Of a stretch of 64,000 nt of DNA, positions 45,544 to 54,918 are shown piece after piece. Location: the NCBI RefSeq assembly GCF_000014425.1, contig NC_008530.1, positions 1,364,001 through 1,428,000 of the forward strand. Direction: 5' to 3'. Both the position numbers and the translations under genes were made by a program. The notes beneath the pieces were generated by a model. It was not told where the DNA came from. It ran no database searches and worked only from the letters and a program-made list of their open reading frames with translations. Source of the stretch: Lactobacillus gasseri ATCC 33323 = JCM 1131. Its GTDB lineage: Bacteria; Bacillota; Bacilli; Lactobacillales; Lactobacillaceae. Numbering within the stretch: the stretch's first letter is position 1; each line of letters starts with the position of its first letter.

Positions 45544-46884
45544 CTATTCATTTTTACCAAATTCACGAAAGATTCGATTTCTTTCCTCAGCTGACATGGT
45601 TGTTTTCTTAGTTTGATGCTGTTTTTCATACTTCGACCAATCAGTTGTCTTACGAATATTCTTTTTGGGAGTACGATAATATTGATGATTACGTTTATTC
45701 TTTCGCTCCTTAAGATATGCGATAGCTTCAGTTGGCGTGGTTATTCCTTGCTGAAGCCAATCATTAGCAATTCGATCAGCTAAATTATTAGTTAATACAG
45801 CATCATATTCAAAACAAGTATGAACAATCAAATTAATTAAAGGTGGTGTTAACCCCATTTGATCTTGCAAACGAAAGATAACTTTCTTTTCATTTGCAGT
45901 TACATAGCCACCTTTTTTCTCTTTTAATTCGTATAAATAATCAGTTGGCACCTTACTATCTACTGCACGAATTAGATCTGCATCTGCTTTTGATAATTTT
46001 TTAATTGCATGATCAGCATCTTTAGGAGTTTGACGTAACTGCTTTTTAACCATTTCTTTATTACGGTTAAGTCCAAAGTTTTCATTAACTGCATTTTGAA
46101 TTGCATACATATTCAATTTATCTGCCCCAGCTGACATCGTAATCAGCGCAGTTTCGACAAATTCTTGCTCAGTTAAATGGTAAAAATCAATAATCTGTTT
46201 AATTTCTACCTGGTGCTTTAAAACTTCTTCTTTCTTAATATGATAGCTCTCAAACAAATCAACCAAAAAGCTCCAGTCAACTTTTACTGGCTCATTACCT
46301 AACTTAATTTCACCTTTGGCATCTTTAGGAACTTCACCAGCTGCTTCTTTAACTTCAACTGGTGCATCAATTGCATTTTCAGCACTCAAGTGAAAAACAT
46401 CAAAAAAGCCACTTGTAACTTCTTTAGCATCTTTTAAACCGACAAAAGTTCGCGGAGTAAATTTTTTTACCAAACGATCAAAAGCTACATTTCCTACTCG
46501 TTCAAGCAACAAACTTGAAAGTAAAAAGGTGTGAAAGAACTCGCCTGCTGAAGGAACTTTTTCTACTTCAAAAATCAAAACCTCGCCTAAAACAGGATTT
46601 GAACCTAAAAATGTCTTAATTAAGCCTGTTGCCTCTAAATGATGCAAAGTTTTAAATAAGTCCTCTAATTTTAAGTTTGTTTGATCTTGAAGTTGATATA
46701 AAGTTTTATAATCTTTGGCAAAAGGTACTTCATCAAATTCTTTTGTCAATGTTATGTATAATCCTACTCCACGAATACCCACAAGAGGCTCAAAAAGAGT
46801 AGTTAAAACTTTTATATTTTCTTCACTAACAGCTACTTGATTAGCCACATAAAAAGGCTGCTTAGGGTCAGCACTTTCAAACAC
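45544..46884 (-). CDS. dnaB: replication initiation and membrane attachment protein DnaB
   Basis: The 446-residue Firmicute-type DnaB is a helicase co-loader, not the helicase. It has an N-terminal winged-helix region and a C-terminal DnaB/DnaD domain (NLADRIANDWLQQGITTPTEAIAYL). The linker around residues 185-200 is Lys/Asp-rich. It lies between nrdR and dnaI in the typical order. Confidence 0.9.
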   Translation of the reverse strand: MFESADPKQPFYVANQVAVSEENIKVLTTLFEPLVGIRGVGLYITLTKEFDEVPFAKDYKTLYQLQDQTNLKLEDLFKTLHHLEATGLIKTFLGSNPVLGEVLIFEVEKVPSAGEFFHTFLLSSLLLERVGNVAFDRLVKKFTPRTFVGLKDAKEVTSGFFDVFHLSAENAIDAPVEVKEAAGEVPKDAKGEIKLGNEPVKVDWSFLVDLFESYHIKKEEVLKHQVEIKQIIDFYHLTEQEFVETALITMSAGADKLNMYAIQNAVNENFGLNRNKEMVKKQLRQTPKDADHAIKKLSKADADLIRAVDSKVPTDYLYELKEKKGGYVTANEKKVIFRLQDQMGLTPPLINLIVHTCFEYDAVLTNNLADRIANDWLQQGITTPTEAIAYLKERKNKRNHQYYRTPKKNIRKTTDWSKYEKQHQTKKTTMSAEERNRIFREFGKNE

Positions 46885-46891
46885 AGGCTAC

Positions 46892-47356
46892 CTACTCCTT
46901 ATCATGTTTAGCCATCATATCTTCCATGGCTTCCATAAATCCTGAAACATCTTTAAATTGGCGATAAATACTTGCAAATCGAATGTAAGCTACATCATCT
47001 AAATTAGCCAATTCCTTCATCACCAAATTACCGATATCTTTAGATGAAATTTCATTAAGACCTTGCTTTCTAATTTCATTTTCTACATGATCTACTAAAG
47101 TATCTAGTTGTTCGCTTGAAATTGGTCTCTTTTGCGCAGCCATCATTACGCCATGCAAAATTTTATCGCGGTTAAAGGCCTCACGAGTCCCATCATTTTT
47201 GATTACCAATAGAGGCGATCGCTCTACTCTTTCAAAAGTAGTAAAGCGAAAACCACAATTTTCACATTCTCTGCGTCGTCTAATTGCTCTATTTTCATCG
47301 CTTGGACGAGAATCAATTACTCTTGAAGCATTCTTGTGACAGTTTGGACATTCCAA
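46892..47356 (-). CDS. nrdR: transcriptional repressor NrdR
   Basis: The 154-residue protein has an N-terminal zinc ribbon (CPNCHKNASRVIDSR and CENCGFRFTTFERVE) and an ATP-cone domain (VIKNDGTREAFNRDKILHGV). It senses dATP/ATP and represses ribonucleotide reductase genes. It starts 6 bases after the coaE stop. Confidence 0.97.
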   Translation of the reverse strand: MECPNCHKNASRVIDSRPSDENRAIRRRRECENCGFRFTTFERVERSPLLVIKNDGTREAFNRDKILHGVMMAAQKRPISSEQLDTLVDHVENEIRKQGLNEISSKDIGNLVMKELANLDDVAYIRFASIYRQFKDVSGFMEAMEDMMAKHDKE

Positions 47357-47362
47357 TTTTCT

Positions 47363-47959
47363 CTACCTGCCTATCTTTTGTAATAAATCAGATAATCTTT
47401 TCTCTAAGTCATCTATTGTACCAGTATTAGCTACTACATAGGTAGCTCTTTTTTCTTTTTCGCTTAGTGGCATTTGATTATTTATTCTAACCAAAGCTTC
47501 TTCTTTAGTGAAATTATTTCGTTTCATCAGACGTTTAACCTGCAGTTTTGGTGAAATAGAAATAACCAAAACGCCATCGCATAAGCTTTCAAAACCAGAT
47601 TCAAATAGTAAAGGCACATCAACTACAACTAATTTTTCTTGATTTAAACGGTATCGCTCCATTTGTTGTTTAATTTTCTGATGAACAAGTGGATGAGTTA
47701 TCTCATTTAATTTTTTCAGCTTAGTTTTATCATTAAAAACTATTCCACCTAATTTATGACGATTAATTGTTTGATCATCATTAAGAATATTGCTGCCAAA
47801 ATAATTAACTATTGCCTGATAACCCTTTTGGCCTACTTCCATTATCTGATGAGCAATCAAATCGGAGTCGATAATCGGAATATTTTGCTTTTCAAAAAAT
47901 TCATCAGCTGTACTTTTGCCACTGGCTATTCCGCCAGTTAATCCTAAAAAATATGTCAT
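47363..47959 (-). CDS. coaE: dephospho-CoA kinase
   Basis: The 198-residue kinase performs the last step of CoA synthesis. It has P-loop GLTGGIASGKST, DSDLIAHQIME and VVDVPLLFESGFE. The ATG overlaps the mutM stop by four bases (ATGA). Confidence 0.96.
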   Translation of the reverse strand: MTYFLGLTGGIASGKSTADEFFEKQNIPIIDSDLIAHQIMEVGQKGYQAIVNYFGSNILNDDQTINRHKLGGIVFNDKTKLKKLNEITHPLVHQKIKQQMERYRLNQEKLVVVDVPLLFESGFESLCDGVLVISISPKLQVKRLMKRNNFTKEEALVRINNQMPLSEKEKRATYVVANTGTIDDLEKRLSDLLQKIGR

Positions 47960-48786
47960 TTATATAGTACCTGACAATGCGGACAGAAAGTAGTTCCGCG
48001 TCCATTTACTTTGATCTTCTCTAAAATAGTGCCGCAACTACTGCACTCTTCACCAGCATGTCCATAAACTTGCAGCATTTTTTGATAGCCACCAATCTCA
48101 CCATTAGCATCTAAATAAGTATGAACAGTAGTTCCACGTTCCTTAGTTGCTATAGCGATAGTATGGTTAATATTTTGATATAAATTCTTCACCTTATCAG
48201 CAGGAATAGCTTTAGCACTACTTAGGGGATGAATTTTACTCTTCCAGAGCACTTCATCTACATAAATATTTCCTAAACCACACACAATTGTCTGATCTAA
48301 TAAAGTGTTCTTGATATTCTTTTTCTTCTGGCTCAAGGCATCAACAAAATACTTTAAGTTAAATTCAGCAGTATTAGGTTCAGGTCCAAGATGGCGAATT
48401 CCAGTCGTTTTTCTTTCAGTCCCCGTTTCAACTAAATGCATCCTACCGAATTTTCGCACATCATCATAACGTAAGGCAGTTCCATCAGTAAAAATAAATT
48501 CTACATGTTCATGCTTTCCCTTAGGTGTATCAGGACTAACTAAATGATATTTTCCTTCCATGCGCAAATGCGAAACCATTGTTAAGTCATCATTGAATCT
48601 AAAGAGTAAATACTTGCCATAACGATCAATTTTTAAGATCCTTTTATTTGTCAATTTTTTAACAAATTCAGCTGGATCATTAACTATAATTTTAGGATAC
48701 CAAATATTAATCTTGGCAATTGTCTTTCCCTTTACTAGAGGAGTTAAAGTGCGTCTAACCGTCTCAACTTCTGGCATCTCTGGCAT
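47956..48786 (-). CDS. mutM: formamidopyrimidine-DNA glycosylase (Fpg)
   Basis: The 276-residue DNA glycosylase/AP lyase removes 8-oxoguanine. It begins MPEMPEVETVRR. That reads as a two-codon extension before the canonical MPE start: the mature N-terminal Pro nucleophile is followed by Glu3 in PEVETV-type enzymes, so initiation may be at the second Met (MPEVETV). It has the H2TH motif region (LLDQTIVCGLGNIYVDEVLW) and a C-terminal zinc finger (CSSCGTILEKI and CPHCQ). It lies between polA and coaE. Confidence 0.94.
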   Translation of the reverse strand: MPEMPEVETVRRTLTPLVKGKTIAKINIWYPKIIVNDPAEFVKKLTNKRILKIDRYGKYLLFRFNDDLTMVSHLRMEGKYHLVSPDTPKGKHEHVEFIFTDGTALRYDDVRKFGRMHLVETGTERKTTGIRHLGPEPNTAEFNLKYFVDALSQKKKNIKNTLLDQTIVCGLGNIYVDEVLWKSKIHPLSSAKAIPADKVKNLYQNINHTIAIATKERGTTVHTYLDANGEIGGYQKMLQVYGHAGEECSSCGTILEKIKVNGRGTTFCPHCQVLYK

Positions 48787-48801
48787 TAAATCACCTACTT
48801 T

Positions 48802-51462
48802 TTACTTAGCATCATACCAATTATGGCCCCAGTTAGAGTCAGCAATTAGTGGAACATCTAGTTTTACAGCTGACTGCATAACTTCTGGCACAATCTTTTT
48901 AATTGTATCTAATTCATCCTTTGGTACATCAAAAATAAGTTCATCGTGTACTTGTAGAACCATTTTAGTCTTTAAATGTAATTCATCAAGTTTCTTTTGC
49001 ATATTAATCATAGCAATCTTAATAATATCAGCAGCTGAACCTTGAATAGGAGAATTAATTGCAGTTCTTTCCGCAAAGCTTCTAACATTAAAGTTCTTTG
49101 AATGAATATCTGGCAAGTAGCGTCTTCTATGCATAATAGTTTCTGCATAGCCGTTTTCTCGAGCTTTCTTAATTGCCTTATCCATATAATCTTTAATTTG
49201 CGGATATTGCTCAAAGTAATTATCAATAAATGTCTTTGCTTGCTTACGACTAATGCCTAAGTTCTTAGACAAACCATAATCAGAAATACCGTAAACTATT
49301 CCGAAGTTGACTGCCTTAGCATGCCGACGCATTAATGGCGTTACTTCATCAGGTGAATCCAAATGGAAAATCTTCATTGCAGTGTGAGCGTGAATATCAT
49401 AACCAGACTTAAATGCTTCCTGCATATGTTCATCCCCAGAAACGTGTGCCAAAACTCTTAATTCAACTTGTGAGTAGTCACAAGAAAAGATATAGCCGTC
49501 TTTAGTTGAAGGCACGAAAGCTTTTCTAATCTGTTTTCCCTCATCAGTTCTAGTTGGAATATTTTGTAAATTAGGATCAACCGATGAAAGACGCCCCGTT
49601 GCAGTTAATGTTTGTAAATAACGGGTATGGATTCTGCTATCAGGCTGAATACACTCAAGTAATCCTTTAACATAAGTATTTTGAATTTTAGCAATTTGAC
49701 GATAATCCAAAATTTCTGAAACAATCGGGCTCTTCATCTTCAATTGCTCTAATACTTCAACAGAAGTTGAATAGCCAGTTTTGGTCTTTTTAATTGGCGG
49801 TAAGTTTAATTTTTCGAAAAGAATATGTCCTAACTGTTTTGGTGAATTTAAATTAAATTCTTCGCCGGCTTGTTGATAAATCTTATGTTCTAATTCTTGT
49901 AATTTAACTGCAAAATCATTGCCTAATTGATTTAAAACCGATGCTTCAACCTTAATCCCAGTAATTTCCATTTTAGCTAAGACAAAAGCAACTGGAATTT
50001 CAATTGTTTCATACAAGTCATCTTGCTCGTGATCTTTTAATTTCTCTAAAAGTGGCTGCTTTAACTTCTCAATTACAGCAACTTTAGCTGCTAAATGTTC
50101 AAAGAACTCATCATCTTCAGGTACAGCTTGCTTTTTACCTTTACCATAAACTTCCAAGTCAGTTTTTACTGAATAATCATCATACAAATGCGCTACTTCG
50201 CCAAGATCATTCGAATTATTTTCATTATTAACTAAATAAGAAGCCAGGAGCATGTCATAATCTAGACCTTCTGCATCAATATCTAGTCGATGTAAACCTA
50301 CATAGGTTCTTTTAATGTCGAAAACATTTTTCTTAATCTTCTTATCTTCTAGCATTTGACGAAGTGGAGCTTCTTGCAGTAAGACTACATCTTTAGAAAC
50401 ATAGATTTTATCACTAACCTTTAGTGAAAATCCTTCAAGCGGAGCTAGATGGTAGTTATCACCCAACATTGCCAGATAAAATGTCACTTCTTTTTCATTA
50501 ATTTTATCTAAGTCAGCGATATTTTCTCTTGTTAATTCTAGATACTCGTACTTCTCACTTTCTTGCTTACCGGCACTCACTCCACTTGCACCTAACTCAG
50601 CTAAGAATTTTTTAAATCCTAATCTTTCATATAAATTACGTAAGTCCTCAATATTAGGCTCTTCTAGCTTAGTATCAGCAAGTGTCACTTCTACTGGAGA
50701 ATCACGATCAATTGTTGCTAACTTTTTAGCTAAAATTGCCTTATCTTTATCATTAATTAGGTTCTCTTTTAACTTGGATTTTTTCATTTCATCCACATGT
50801 TCATAAAGTTTTTCAACAGAGCCATATTTTTGAATTAAACGTGAAGCTGTTTTCGGACCAACTTTAGTTACACCTGGATAGTTATCTGAATTGTCTCCCA
50901 TCAGCGCTTTCATATCAATAAATTCAGTTGGCGTTACGCCATTAACTTCTTTCATATGTTCTGGCGTATATGCTTCAGTATCACCAACTCCATTTTTAGT
51001 TATTAAAACCGTGGTTTTATCAGAAGCAAGCTGAGTTAAATCACGATCCCCAGTTACAATATCAACAGTGTAGCCTGCTTCTTCCCCCATTTTAGAAAGT
51101 GTGCCAATAATATCGTCTGCTTCATAATTTTTTAGCTCATAGCTCTTTATTCCTAAATCTTTAAGCATTTCACGAATTACAGGCAATTGTTCTGATAATT
51201 CACTTGGAGTTTTTTGTCGACCGCCTTTATAATCCTGATACATCTTAGTTCTAAAAGTTACTTTTCCTGCATCAAACGCAACTAATACATTGCTTGGATC
51301 AGTCTGCTTCATAATCGCATCAAGCATATTCTTAAAAGTAAAAATTGCATTTGTATGTAACCCATCTGGACTAGTAAAGCGATCAAGCTGACGGTATAAA
51401 GCATAAAAGGCACGAAAGGCCACAGAGTTACCGTCAATTAAAAGTAATTTCTTTTGTGCCAT
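48802..51462 (-). CDS. polA: DNA polymerase I
   Basis: The 886-residue polymerase has an N-terminal 5'-3' exonuclease domain (LLLIDGNSVAFRAFYAL, YEADDIIGTL, VTGDRDLTQL). The middle domain in 3'-5' exonuclease position appears degenerate, as in other Firmicutes. The C-terminal polymerase has motif A DYSQVELRVLAH, motif B RRHAKAVNFGIVYGIS and motif C VLQVHDELIFD. ATG 51462 is preceded by AAGGAG. It heads the polA-mutM-coaE-nrdR-dnaB-dnaI run. Confidence 0.97.
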   Translation of the reverse strand: MAQKKLLLIDGNSVAFRAFYALYRQLDRFTSPDGLHTNAIFTFKNMLDAIMKQTDPSNVLVAFDAGKVTFRTKMYQDYKGGRQKTPSELSEQLPVIREMLKDLGIKSYELKNYEADDIIGTLSKMGEEAGYTVDIVTGDRDLTQLASDKTTVLITKNGVGDTEAYTPEHMKEVNGVTPTEFIDMKALMGDNSDNYPGVTKVGPKTASRLIQKYGSVEKLYEHVDEMKKSKLKENLINDKDKAILAKKLATIDRDSPVEVTLADTKLEEPNIEDLRNLYERLGFKKFLAELGASGVSAGKQESEKYEYLELTRENIADLDKINEKEVTFYLAMLGDNYHLAPLEGFSLKVSDKIYVSKDVVLLQEAPLRQMLEDKKIKKNVFDIKRTYVGLHRLDIDAEGLDYDMLLASYLVNNENNSNDLGEVAHLYDDYSVKTDLEVYGKGKKQAVPEDDEFFEHLAAKVAVIEKLKQPLLEKLKDHEQDDLYETIEIPVAFVLAKMEITGIKVEASVLNQLGNDFAVKLQELEHKIYQQAGEEFNLNSPKQLGHILFEKLNLPPIKKTKTGYSTSVEVLEQLKMKSPIVSEILDYRQIAKIQNTYVKGLLECIQPDSRIHTRYLQTLTATGRLSSVDPNLQNIPTRTDEGKQIRKAFVPSTKDGYIFSCDYSQVELRVLAHVSGDEHMQEAFKSGYDIHAHTAMKIFHLDSPDEVTPLMRRHAKAVNFGIVYGISDYGLSKNLGISRKQAKTFIDNYFEQYPQIKDYMDKAIKKARENGYAETIMHRRRYLPDIHSKNFNVRSFAERTAINSPIQGSAADIIKIAMINMQKKLDELHLKTKMVLQVHDELIFDVPKDELDTIKKIVPEVMQSAVKLDVPLIADSNWGHNWYDAK

Positions 51463-51478
51463 CTTTTTCTCCTTAAAT

Positions 51479-51523
51479 AAAAAAACTGTCAAATAGTCTC
51501 TTACCTATTTTAACAGTTTTTCT
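51479..51523 (-). terminator. terminator of the diaminopropionate ammonia-lyase gene
   Basis: On the minus strand a long imperfect stem (AAAACTGT and CTATTT elements pairing with ACAGTTTT and AAATAG) ends in a T run, between the lyase gene and polA. Confidence 0.65.
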
Positions 51524-51564
51524 TACATGATTTAATTATCTACATTTGTTTTGAACCTTAAATC

Positions 51565-52746
51565 CTAAAATGGATTATTTTCATCAACAATTCTATGGTA
51601 ATTATCAGGATCAGTATCGCCTTCTGTACTTAATACTACAATGCTTGAATTTTGATCAAGACCTAATTCAGTACGTTCTTTACCTAAATCTGGATTAGAT
51701 AAAATTTCATAAACATAAGCAAAACCAGCAGCACCCGATTCACCAGAAACTACCTTAGGATCACCATCAAGTGGGTGACCTAAACGTGCCATTCCTTCTG
51801 CATCAACGTCTTCACTTAATGTTCCATAAAACTTGGCGCTATCACGAATTATTGGCCACGCAGTAATACTTGGCGTTTGACAGTTTAAACCAGCCATCAT
51901 TGTTTTAGTCAACCCTTCTAAATGGTGACGCTTACCATCACCCTTTTGAGCTGATAAATAGTAGCAAGCTACTGTTTCAGGCTCAACAATTGTAATTACG
52001 GGCAATTCTTCAGGTTTCATTCTTTCTTCTAAACCTAAAATAATCCCAGCTGCAAGAGAACCCACACCAGCTTGTAAAAAGATATGAGTTGGCTTTTCTT
52101 TTATTTGATGTAAAAATTCGTCAACAATTAAACCATATCCCTTGATAATCCAGCCTGGGATCTTCTCATAACCTTCCCAGGCAGTATCTTGAATCATAAT
52201 TCCATTAGGGTCTTTTTCACAGAGTTCCTTAACTTCTTTAACGGTATTGTCATAATTTTTATCAGTAATTTCAACTTCTGTATTTTGAATCTTGCGGATG
52301 TGATCAGCACGAATTTCTTTTGAGCCTTTAGGCATCTTGATTACTGCATGAGTTCCAAGCTTACTTGCTGCCCAAGCAATTCCGCGTCCGTGATTACCAT
52401 CAGTAGCAGTATAGAAAGTAATTTCTTCTGCTAACTTTTTAACCTCAGGTTTCATTAATTCATCATAGGTAAGCTTTTCCACATCAAGGCCAGCTTTTTC
52501 AGCAATACAACAAGCCATGGCATAAAGACCGCCTGCGCCTTTAAAAGAATTAATACCAAAGCGACTACTTTCATCTTTAACAGCAATTTCTGCAACATTT
52601 AATTGCTTAGCCAAATTAGTCAATTCTTTAAGTTCAGTTGGCTTGTAATAAGGAACTGAGTTAAAGAAAGTTTCTACTTCATGGTCATCTTTTAACTCTG
52701 GAGCTTTAAAGGAAAAAGGTGACTTTAATAACTGAATATTTTTCAT
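51565..52746 (-). CDS. dpaL: diaminopropionate ammonia-lyase
   Basis: The 393-residue fold-type II PLP enzyme converts 2,3-diaminopropionate to pyruvate and ammonia. The PLP lysine is Lys69 in FGINSFKGAGG. Other signatures are YTATDGNHGRGIAWAA, AGVGSLAAGI (phosphate-binding Gly loop) and SGESGAAGF. The similar YgeX proteins of enterobacteria have this length and motif set. It is monocistronic here; some relatives act on D-serine or related amino acids, so the substrate is by family only. Confidence 0.88.
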   Translation of the reverse strand: MKNIQLLKSPFSFKAPELKDDHEVETFFNSVPYYKPTELKELTNLAKQLNVAEIAVKDESSRFGINSFKGAGGLYAMACCIAEKAGLDVEKLTYDELMKPEVKKLAEEITFYTATDGNHGRGIAWAASKLGTHAVIKMPKGSKEIRADHIRKIQNTEVEITDKNYDNTVKEVKELCEKDPNGIMIQDTAWEGYEKIPGWIIKGYGLIVDEFLHQIKEKPTHIFLQAGVGSLAAGIILGLEERMKPEELPVITIVEPETVACYYLSAQKGDGKRHHLEGLTKTMMAGLNCQTPSITAWPIIRDSAKFYGTLSEDVDAEGMARLGHPLDGDPKVVSGESGAAGFAYVYEILSNPDLGKERTELGLDQNSSIVVLSTEGDTDPDNYHRIVDENNPF

Positions 52747-52808
52747 AATTATACCTCATAAACGTTAACTAATGACTTTAAGTCCAGTTTATCATTCTTT
52801 ATTTACGC

Positions 52809-54203
52809 TTAATCATTTTTATTACGTACTTGAGTATATTTCATAAAAATAGCGATGATAATTAACACGAGAACTAATAAGAAAATATAAGCTAAATGAG
52901 TACCATGAGCAGTTGGAATTGCGCCTTTTGATCCAGCCTTTCTTTGCGCAAACGCCACAAAAGCAGCAGTTGTTGATGTACCAACCGCACCAGCAAATTC
53001 TTGTAAAGTATTCAAAATTGCATTGCCTTGGGTTACTTCACTTTTTTCAAGATGATCAAGCGCATCAGTCATAACGCATCCCATCATCATTCCCATTCCA
53101 CCCATATAGAAAATATAAATAAATAGAATAAGAAGATTACTTAAATTACTTGTAAAAATGGTAAAAATAAGCAGTTCTAGCAACATAAAACTAGACCCAA
53201 TTAAAATCGGTTTTCTTGCACCATATCGATCAAGCAAACTTCCACCAAATGGAGCTAAAAATGCACCAGCAAAACCAGCTGGTAAAACAACTAATCCAGC
53301 AATTAAAGCAGAATCTCCATTAACTAATTGAATATAGTTTGGTAATAAAAAGGCATTGCCTAATGAAATAATTTGGATTAAGAAAAATCCTATAGCGTGA
53401 GCAGCAAAAAATTTGTTTTTAAATAAATTTAAGTCTAAAACTGGATCGTTAATTCTATTTGAACGATAGACTAACAACCCTAAAGAAACTAAGGCAATTA
53501 AAATAGCTCCTAAACAATTAAAGGCAAAATAATTTCCAGTGCTCAAATTGCTAAAGCCCAAAATCATTCCAATAAAAAAGATTGCGATTAATAGCATACT
53601 TAAAAGATCAAACTTAACTTCTCTCAGTTGCGATTTTTGTCTAATTCCTCCAATTCCAAGTACCAATGAAATCAAGATAAAGGGAATCATAATATAAAAG
53701 ATCCAGCGCCAACCTAAGTGAGTTACAACAAGACCACCAAACGTTGGCCCTAGAGCTGGTGCAATACCAGTAATCATATTTCCAATCCCCATCATTACTC
53801 CAACTCGACTTTTTGGTACCTGTTCCATAATGATATTAAACATTAAAGGAAGGGCGATCCCAGTCCCTAGCCCTTCAACAATTCGACCAAGTAATAAAAA
53901 TTCAAAATTAGGCGCACATGCACCAATAATTAAGCCACTTAAATATAATAAATTCGCTGTGATAAATAACTTTTTTGTTTTAAAGTGAGCCTTCAAATTT
54001 GCTGATAAAGGTACAATAATCGAAATAGTTAACAAATAAATTGATGTCAGCCATTGAACTGTATTAGTAGCTAAATTAAACTCTTTCATTAAAGTTGGAA
54101 AGGCAATATTCATTGAAGTCTCAATAATTACCCCACTAAATGAGAGAATGCCTGTCGCAAAAATTGCTGCAAGTACGTGCTTAGGAATTTTTTCCTTAGT
54201 CAT
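52809..54203 (-). CDS. MFS multidrug transporter, DHA2 (EmrB/QacA) type
   Basis: A 464-residue membrane protein with about 14 helices. Motif C of the DHA2 subfamily appears as GIGNMITGIAPALGPTFGG. The opening FATGILSFSGVIIETSMNIAFPTL, with an acidic residue in helix 1, and QWLTSIYLLT are also typical. It probably exports toxic organic compounds by proton antiport. Its start overlaps the marR stop by 8 bases, so the regulator likely controls it. Confidence 0.9.
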   Translation of the reverse strand: MTKEKIPKHVLAAIFATGILSFSGVIIETSMNIAFPTLMKEFNLATNTVQWLTSIYLLTISIIVPLSANLKAHFKTKKLFITANLLYLSGLIIGACAPNFEFLLLGRIVEGLGTGIALPLMFNIIMEQVPKSRVGVMMGIGNMITGIAPALGPTFGGLVVTHLGWRWIFYIMIPFILISLVLGIGGIRQKSQLREVKFDLLSMLLIAIFFIGMILGFSNLSTGNYFAFNCLGAILIALVSLGLLVYRSNRINDPVLDLNLFKNKFFAAHAIGFFLIQIISLGNAFLLPNYIQLVNGDSALIAGLVVLPAGFAGAFLAPFGGSLLDRYGARKPILIGSSFMLLELLIFTIFTSNLSNLLILFIYIFYMGGMGMMMGCVMTDALDHLEKSEVTQGNAILNTLQEFAGAVGTSTTAAFVAFAQRKAGSKGAIPTAHGTHLAYIFLLVLVLIIIAIFMKYTQVRNKND

Positions 54204-54618
54204 TTGCTTTTCCTTCCTTAATATTCTTTAGAAAAGCCGTAATAATATTTACATCTTTCATTGATAAATTACCTAAAACTTCTTCATTATCTTGTTTCAT
54301 ATACTGCCTAATTTTAGGCACTATCCTTAAGGCAGATTCAGTTAATTGTGCCTGCTTTTTTCTTTTGTCTTTAGGATCATTAACTCTAATAATTAATCCA
54401 TGTTTCTCCATCCGTTGCAGCATGATTGTAGTTGTTGATCGCTTAATATTAAATTCATGCTCGATTTCATTTTGCGAAGCAAGACTGTTTTCATGATTAG
54501 ATAAAAAATCGATCACTGACATTTGCACGCCTGTCACGCCTAAACTATTAGCAAAAATTTCACGTTCACGATCAATTTGAGTAGCTGCTTGTTTAATCAA
54601 CTTTTTCAGTGTCTCCAT
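54196..54618 (-). CDS. MarR-family transcriptional regulator
   Basis: A 140-residue winged-helix repressor: QMSVIDFLSNHENS, ASQNEIEHEFNIKRSTTTIMLQRMEKHGLI and the wing NDPKDKRKKQAQLTESA. ATG 54618 is preceded by GGGGGAG; an upstream frame start at 54672 falls inside the promoter. It forms an operon with the MFS exporter gene. Inverted and repeated TTAGACA elements in the promoter (54641-54688) are the likely autoregulatory operator. Confidence 0.9.
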   Translation of the reverse strand: METLKKLIKQAATQIDREREIFANSLGVTGVQMSVIDFLSNHENSLASQNEIEHEFNIKRSTTTIMLQRMEKHGLIIRVNDPKDKRKKQAQLTESALRIVPKIRQYMKQDNEEVLGNLSMKDVNIITAFLKNIKEGKAND

Positions 54619-54640
54619 TTTATCTCCCCCTTCTATTTTT

Positions 54641-54688
54641 GTTAGCTGTCTAACTAATATATTATAAAGCAAAATTGTTAGACATCAA
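54641..54688 (-). promoter_or_regulatory. marR promoter with inverted-repeat operator
   Basis: On the minus strand TTGATG (54683-54688) and TATAAT (54661-54666) are 16 bases apart. The inverted repeat GTTAG-ctgt-CTAAC lies at 54641-54654. A further GTCTAAC half-site lies between -35 and -10, so repressor binding would cover the promoter. Confidence 0.7.
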
Positions 54689-54703
54689 ACGTTTTTCAAG
54701 AAT

Positions 54704-54746
54704 AAAAAAAGAATCACATTGTCCGCTATCAATGTGATTCTTTTAT
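54704..54746. terminator. terminator hairpin downstream of the 36-aa ORF
   Basis: AAAAGAATCACATTG (54707-54721) pairs with CAATGTGATTCTTTT (54730-54744) across eight bases. It ends the minus-strand transcript of the small ORF at 54788-54898 and separates it from the marR promoter. Confidence 0.8.
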
Positions 54747-54787
54747 ATAAGTATCTAAGTAAAAATTTTATGTGGGGGAAAAGGTTT

Positions 54788-54898
54788 TTATTTAGATTCT
54801 AATTTTTTCGTGAAAAAAGTTACTTTTTGTTGATAATCATCTATCAATAAGTTTAAATTCTGTCGACCCTTCCATTGTCCATAGCCAAAGATCGACAT
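54788..54898 (-). CDS. small ORF, 36 aa, intact translation signals
   Basis: From ATG 54898, with AGGAG 8 bases upstream, the minus strand encodes MSIFGYGQWKGRQNLNLL and ends FFTKKLESK before TAA. A terminator follows 40 bases later. The adjacent plus-strand gntR gene has lost its 5' end at this point, so the small ORF may be a survivor or product of the same deletion. I do not recognise the family. Confidence 0.5.
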   Translation of the reverse strand: MSIFGYGQWKGRQNLNLLIDDYQQKVTFFTKKLESK

Positions 54899-54918
54899 AC
54901 CCAAGGCTCCTAAAATAA

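Noticed and set aside
54641-54654. The GTTAG/CTAAC inverted repeat as a terminator for murC-side transcripts
   Set aside because: There is no T run in either direction, and it sits at a promoter, so an operator is more likely.
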